Origin: Micropruina glycogenica
GTDB taxonomy: Bacteria; Actinomycetota; Actinomycetes; Propionibacteriales; Propionibacteriaceae
DNA: 64,000 nt
NCBI RefSeq assembly: GCF_900289045.1
Contig: NZ_LT985188.1
Coordinates: forward strand, 2,480,001-2,544,000
Direction of reading: 5' to 3'
How positions within the stretch are numbered: the stretch's first letter is position 1; each line of letters begins with the position of its first letter. The notes under the pieces were generated by a model. It was not told where the DNA came from and did no database searches. It worked only from the letters and a program-made list of their open reading frames with translations. Made by a program: the position numbers and the translations under genes. Positions 62,498-64,000 of this stretch are shown piece after piece.

Positions 62498-63261
62498 CAG
62501 CGCACCCCCGGCCGCACCGGCAACAGATCCCAGCGGCCGGCGGCCGCATCGACCACCAGCAGCCGGCCGATCAACGGCCGGCCGAACCCCGCGAGCAGTT
62601 TGATCGCCTCGGTCGCCATCACCGAACCCACCTGTGACACCATGGCCCCCAACACCCCGATCTCGGTCGCCAGCGGATAGCTTCCCGGCTGGGGTTCGGA
62701 CGGAAAGAGGTCACGCAACCAGATCGCCCGACCGTCATCGGTGGGCACCCCGAACACCGACACCTGCCCCTGCATGCCGACAGCGGTGCCCCAGACCAGC
62801 CGCACCCCGGCTGCTGCGCAGGCGTCGGACACCAGGTACTTGGCGCCGTAGGTGTCGCAGCAGTCGAGCACCAGGTCGACGCGCGGCAGCAGGTCGGCGA
62901 GCGACTGCGCGGTGACGTACTCAGCAACGACGTCGACACGGACGTCGGGGTTGAGGTCGGCCACGCGTGCCGCTGCCGACACCGCCTTGTTCACCCCCAC
63001 CAGTCCTTGGCCGTGAATCACCTGGCGCTGCAGGTTCGCCGTCTCGACCACGTCGCCGTCGGCGATCACCAGCCGTCCGACCCCGGCGGCGGCGAGATAG
63101 GTGATCACGGGCGAGCCCAACCCCCCGGCCCCGACGACCAGCACTGACGAATCCAGTAGTCGCCGCTGCCCGTTATCGCCCAGGCCCACCACGTCGATGT
63201 TGCGGCGATACCGCTCGCGCTGCGACTCACTCAACCCCGCCGACGGCTCACGTTGCTGCAC
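62497..63261 (-). CDS. moeB: MoeB/ThiF-family adenylyltransferase, zinc Cys lost
   Basis: A 254-residue E1-like protein that should adenylylate MoaD (or a ThiS-like) C-terminus. ATP binding: VLVVGAGGLGSPVITYLAAAGVG, with the Arg-rich segment LQRQVIHGQGLVGVNKAVSAA and VLDCCDTYGAKYLVSDAC. The CxxC zinc site usual after 'CYRCLFP' is absent: the segment reads WLRDLFPSEPQPGSYP, and the usual CAEAGVLG reads LATEIGVLG. There is no rhodanese domain. It is leaderless: TAGGTT at 63268-63273, 6 nt, GTG. It heads moeB-moeA-moaC-polymer synthase. Confidence 0.9.
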   Translation of the reverse strand: MQQREPSAGLSESQRERYRRNIDVVGLGDNGQRRLLDSSVLVVGAGGLGSPVITYLAAAGVGRLVIADGDVVETANLQRQVIHGQGLVGVNKAVSAAARVADLNPDVRVDVVAEYVTAQSLADLLPRVDLVLDCCDTYGAKYLVSDACAAAGVRLVWGTAVGMQGQVSVFGVPTDDGRAIWLRDLFPSEPQPGSYPLATEIGVLGAMVSQVGSVMATEAIKLLAGFGRPLIGRLLVVDAAAGRWDLLPVRPGVR

Positions 63262-63354
63262 CGCTACAACCTAGTGCCAGCCGTCGCCGCGCGGTTTTTG
63301 TACGCGCCCGGGCGGCCACCCGAAGTCTGGAGCAGTAATCGAGGTCGGCCCATC

Positions 63355-63377
63355 GGCGTGTTGGATTGACACACGCC
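63355..63377. promoter_or_regulatory. Dyad in the promoter of the FN3 protein gene
   Basis: GGCGTGT (63355-63361) and ACACGCC (63371-63377) are perfect inverted arms around 9 bp. The region also has TTGGAT (63361-63366), 18 bp, TACGCT (63385-63390), a possible promoter. The dyad covers the -35 zone. The gap 63274-63429 holds no gene. Confidence 0.4.
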
Positions 63378-63429
63378 CTATGCCTACGCTCAGAAAACTC
63401 ACCTTCTTCTCAACTCGGGGAGCTTCATC

Positions 63430-64000
63430 GTGAAAGCCTTGCGGGCCGTTCTGATCCTCCTGCTGGTAGCGCTGGTTGGACCCGGCACCTGGCTGACGCC
63501 GGCGAGCGCCGCCGCACTGCCCGCCCCGAGCGGCCTACACGTGCTGAGCACCAGCACGACCGCGATCTCGTTGGCCTGGAAATCGAGCGGCAGCGAAGCC
63601 AGTTACCTGGTGGAGTTCGACACCGACGCCTCGTTCAAGGGCCCCAAGTCAACCACCGTGACGGCCGCCGGTGCCGATCTGACTGGGCTAGCCAAGGGCA
63701 CCGTCTACTACGTGCGCGCCACCGCCGTCGACGAAGACGGCAAGGTCTTGAGCAAGACCTCGACTGCGCTGAAGACCGAGACCCGGGCGTCGGGCTACAC
63801 GCACCTGGCCCCGTTGGGCCTGAAGGTGTCGAAGGCCACCACCACGTCACTGTCGTTCACCTGGCAGAGCCGAGGCAGCGGCATTCGCTACCGGGTCAGC
63901 TACGCCACCAAGTCGTCGTTCTCGAATGCGGTCTACGACCGAGAAACTTCCACCTCGCTCACCGTGAGCAAGTTGCAGCCCAACACCACCTACTACGTCA
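63430..64000 (+). CDS. Secreted fibronectin type III domain protein, 5' part
   Basis: The gene runs off the right edge; 190 codons are seen. GTG 63430 has GGGGAG about 7 nt upstream. The signal peptide (LRAVLILLLVALVGPGTWLTPASA) is followed by two fibronectin type III-type repeats: LPAPSGLHVLSTSTTAISLAW.., with TVYYVRATAVDEDG, and LAPLGLKVSKATTTSLSFTW, with NTTYYV. Such repeats occur in secreted actinobacterial hydrolases and adhesins. The catalytic part, if any, is outside the window. Confidence 0.85.
   Translation, partial: MKALRAVLILLLVALVGPGTWLTPASAAALPAPSGLHVLSTSTTAISLAWKSSGSEASYLVEFDTDASFKGPKSTTVTAAGADLTGLAKGTVYYVRATAVDEDGKVLSKTSTALKTETRASGYTHLAPLGLKVSKATTTSLSFTWQSRGSGIRYRVSYATKSSFSNAVYDRETSTSLTVSKLQPNTTYYV

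Overview
The window is high-GC DNA from an actinobacterium. Several things point that way: start codons placed 6-7 nt after TANNNT-type -10 boxes (leaderless transcripts), a Pat/HisC2-type aminotransferase, the ispH / xseA-xseB / DUF4245 / ychF gene group familiar from Actinobacteria, and a GC-rich code rich in GTG starts. Pyruvate formate-lyase with its activase, AMP-forming acetyl-CoA synthetase and a type I pullulanase suggest a facultatively fermentative, glycogen-handling organism. A Propionibacteriales-like host is my best guess, but this is inference without a phylogeny. I saw no tRNA, rRNA, transposase, phage gene or CRISPR array.

Layout: 0-10 kb holds the 5' end of an SppA-like peptidase, a lipoprotein, an NlpC/P60 wall hydrolase with Ig-like repeats, an ABC exporter with an inserted EF-hand-like loop, transketolase and an MFS carrier. 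10-15 kb holds a zinc alcohol dehydrogenase, an Lrp/AsnC regulator divergent from pat, a YitT-family protein and an FGGY sugar kinase. 15.4-21.3 kb is a compact, poorly characterised cluster (SDR reductase, decayed glycosyltransferase, TetR regulator with candidate operators, CapK/F390-synthetase-like adenylate-forming enzyme, MBL hydrolase, KAS III condensing enzyme) that looks like an uncharacterised acyl or lipid biosynthesis route. 21.4-28.3 kb carries pullulanase, YbjQ, citrate synthase, a GNAT enzyme, a 70-bp near-perfect hairpin and ychF.

28.3-34.2 kb looks accessory and degraded: a frameshifted HigB toxin with intact HigA, a small P-loop kinase, a duplicated ychF-like 3' tail, a rifampin ADP-ribosyltransferase (Arr), SARP-regulator and dehydrogenase remnants, a YdeI-like protein, PutP and a shortened membrane protein. 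34.2-43.9 kb returns to core functions: PFL activase and PFL, M18 aminopeptidase, RmuC, threonine dehydratase and IspH. 43.9-50.7 kb is one gene for a 2255-residue, LPXTG-anchored vWA/SpaA-like surface protein lying between ispH and xseAB. 51-57.6 kb holds xseAB, a candidate leaderless mini-gene with its own terminator, a lipoprotein, acetyl-CoA synthetase, DUF4245, a PAP2 phosphatase and a spermidine-synthase-like protein. 57.6-63.3 kb holds molybdenum cofactor genes (mog; moeB-moeA-moaC) with a teichoic-acid-type polymerase/glycosyltransferase fusion at the end of the operon. A fibronectin type III protein runs off the right edge.

Two families of short dispersed intergenic repeats recur through the window. 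A copy of one of them has become coding sequence in pflA.
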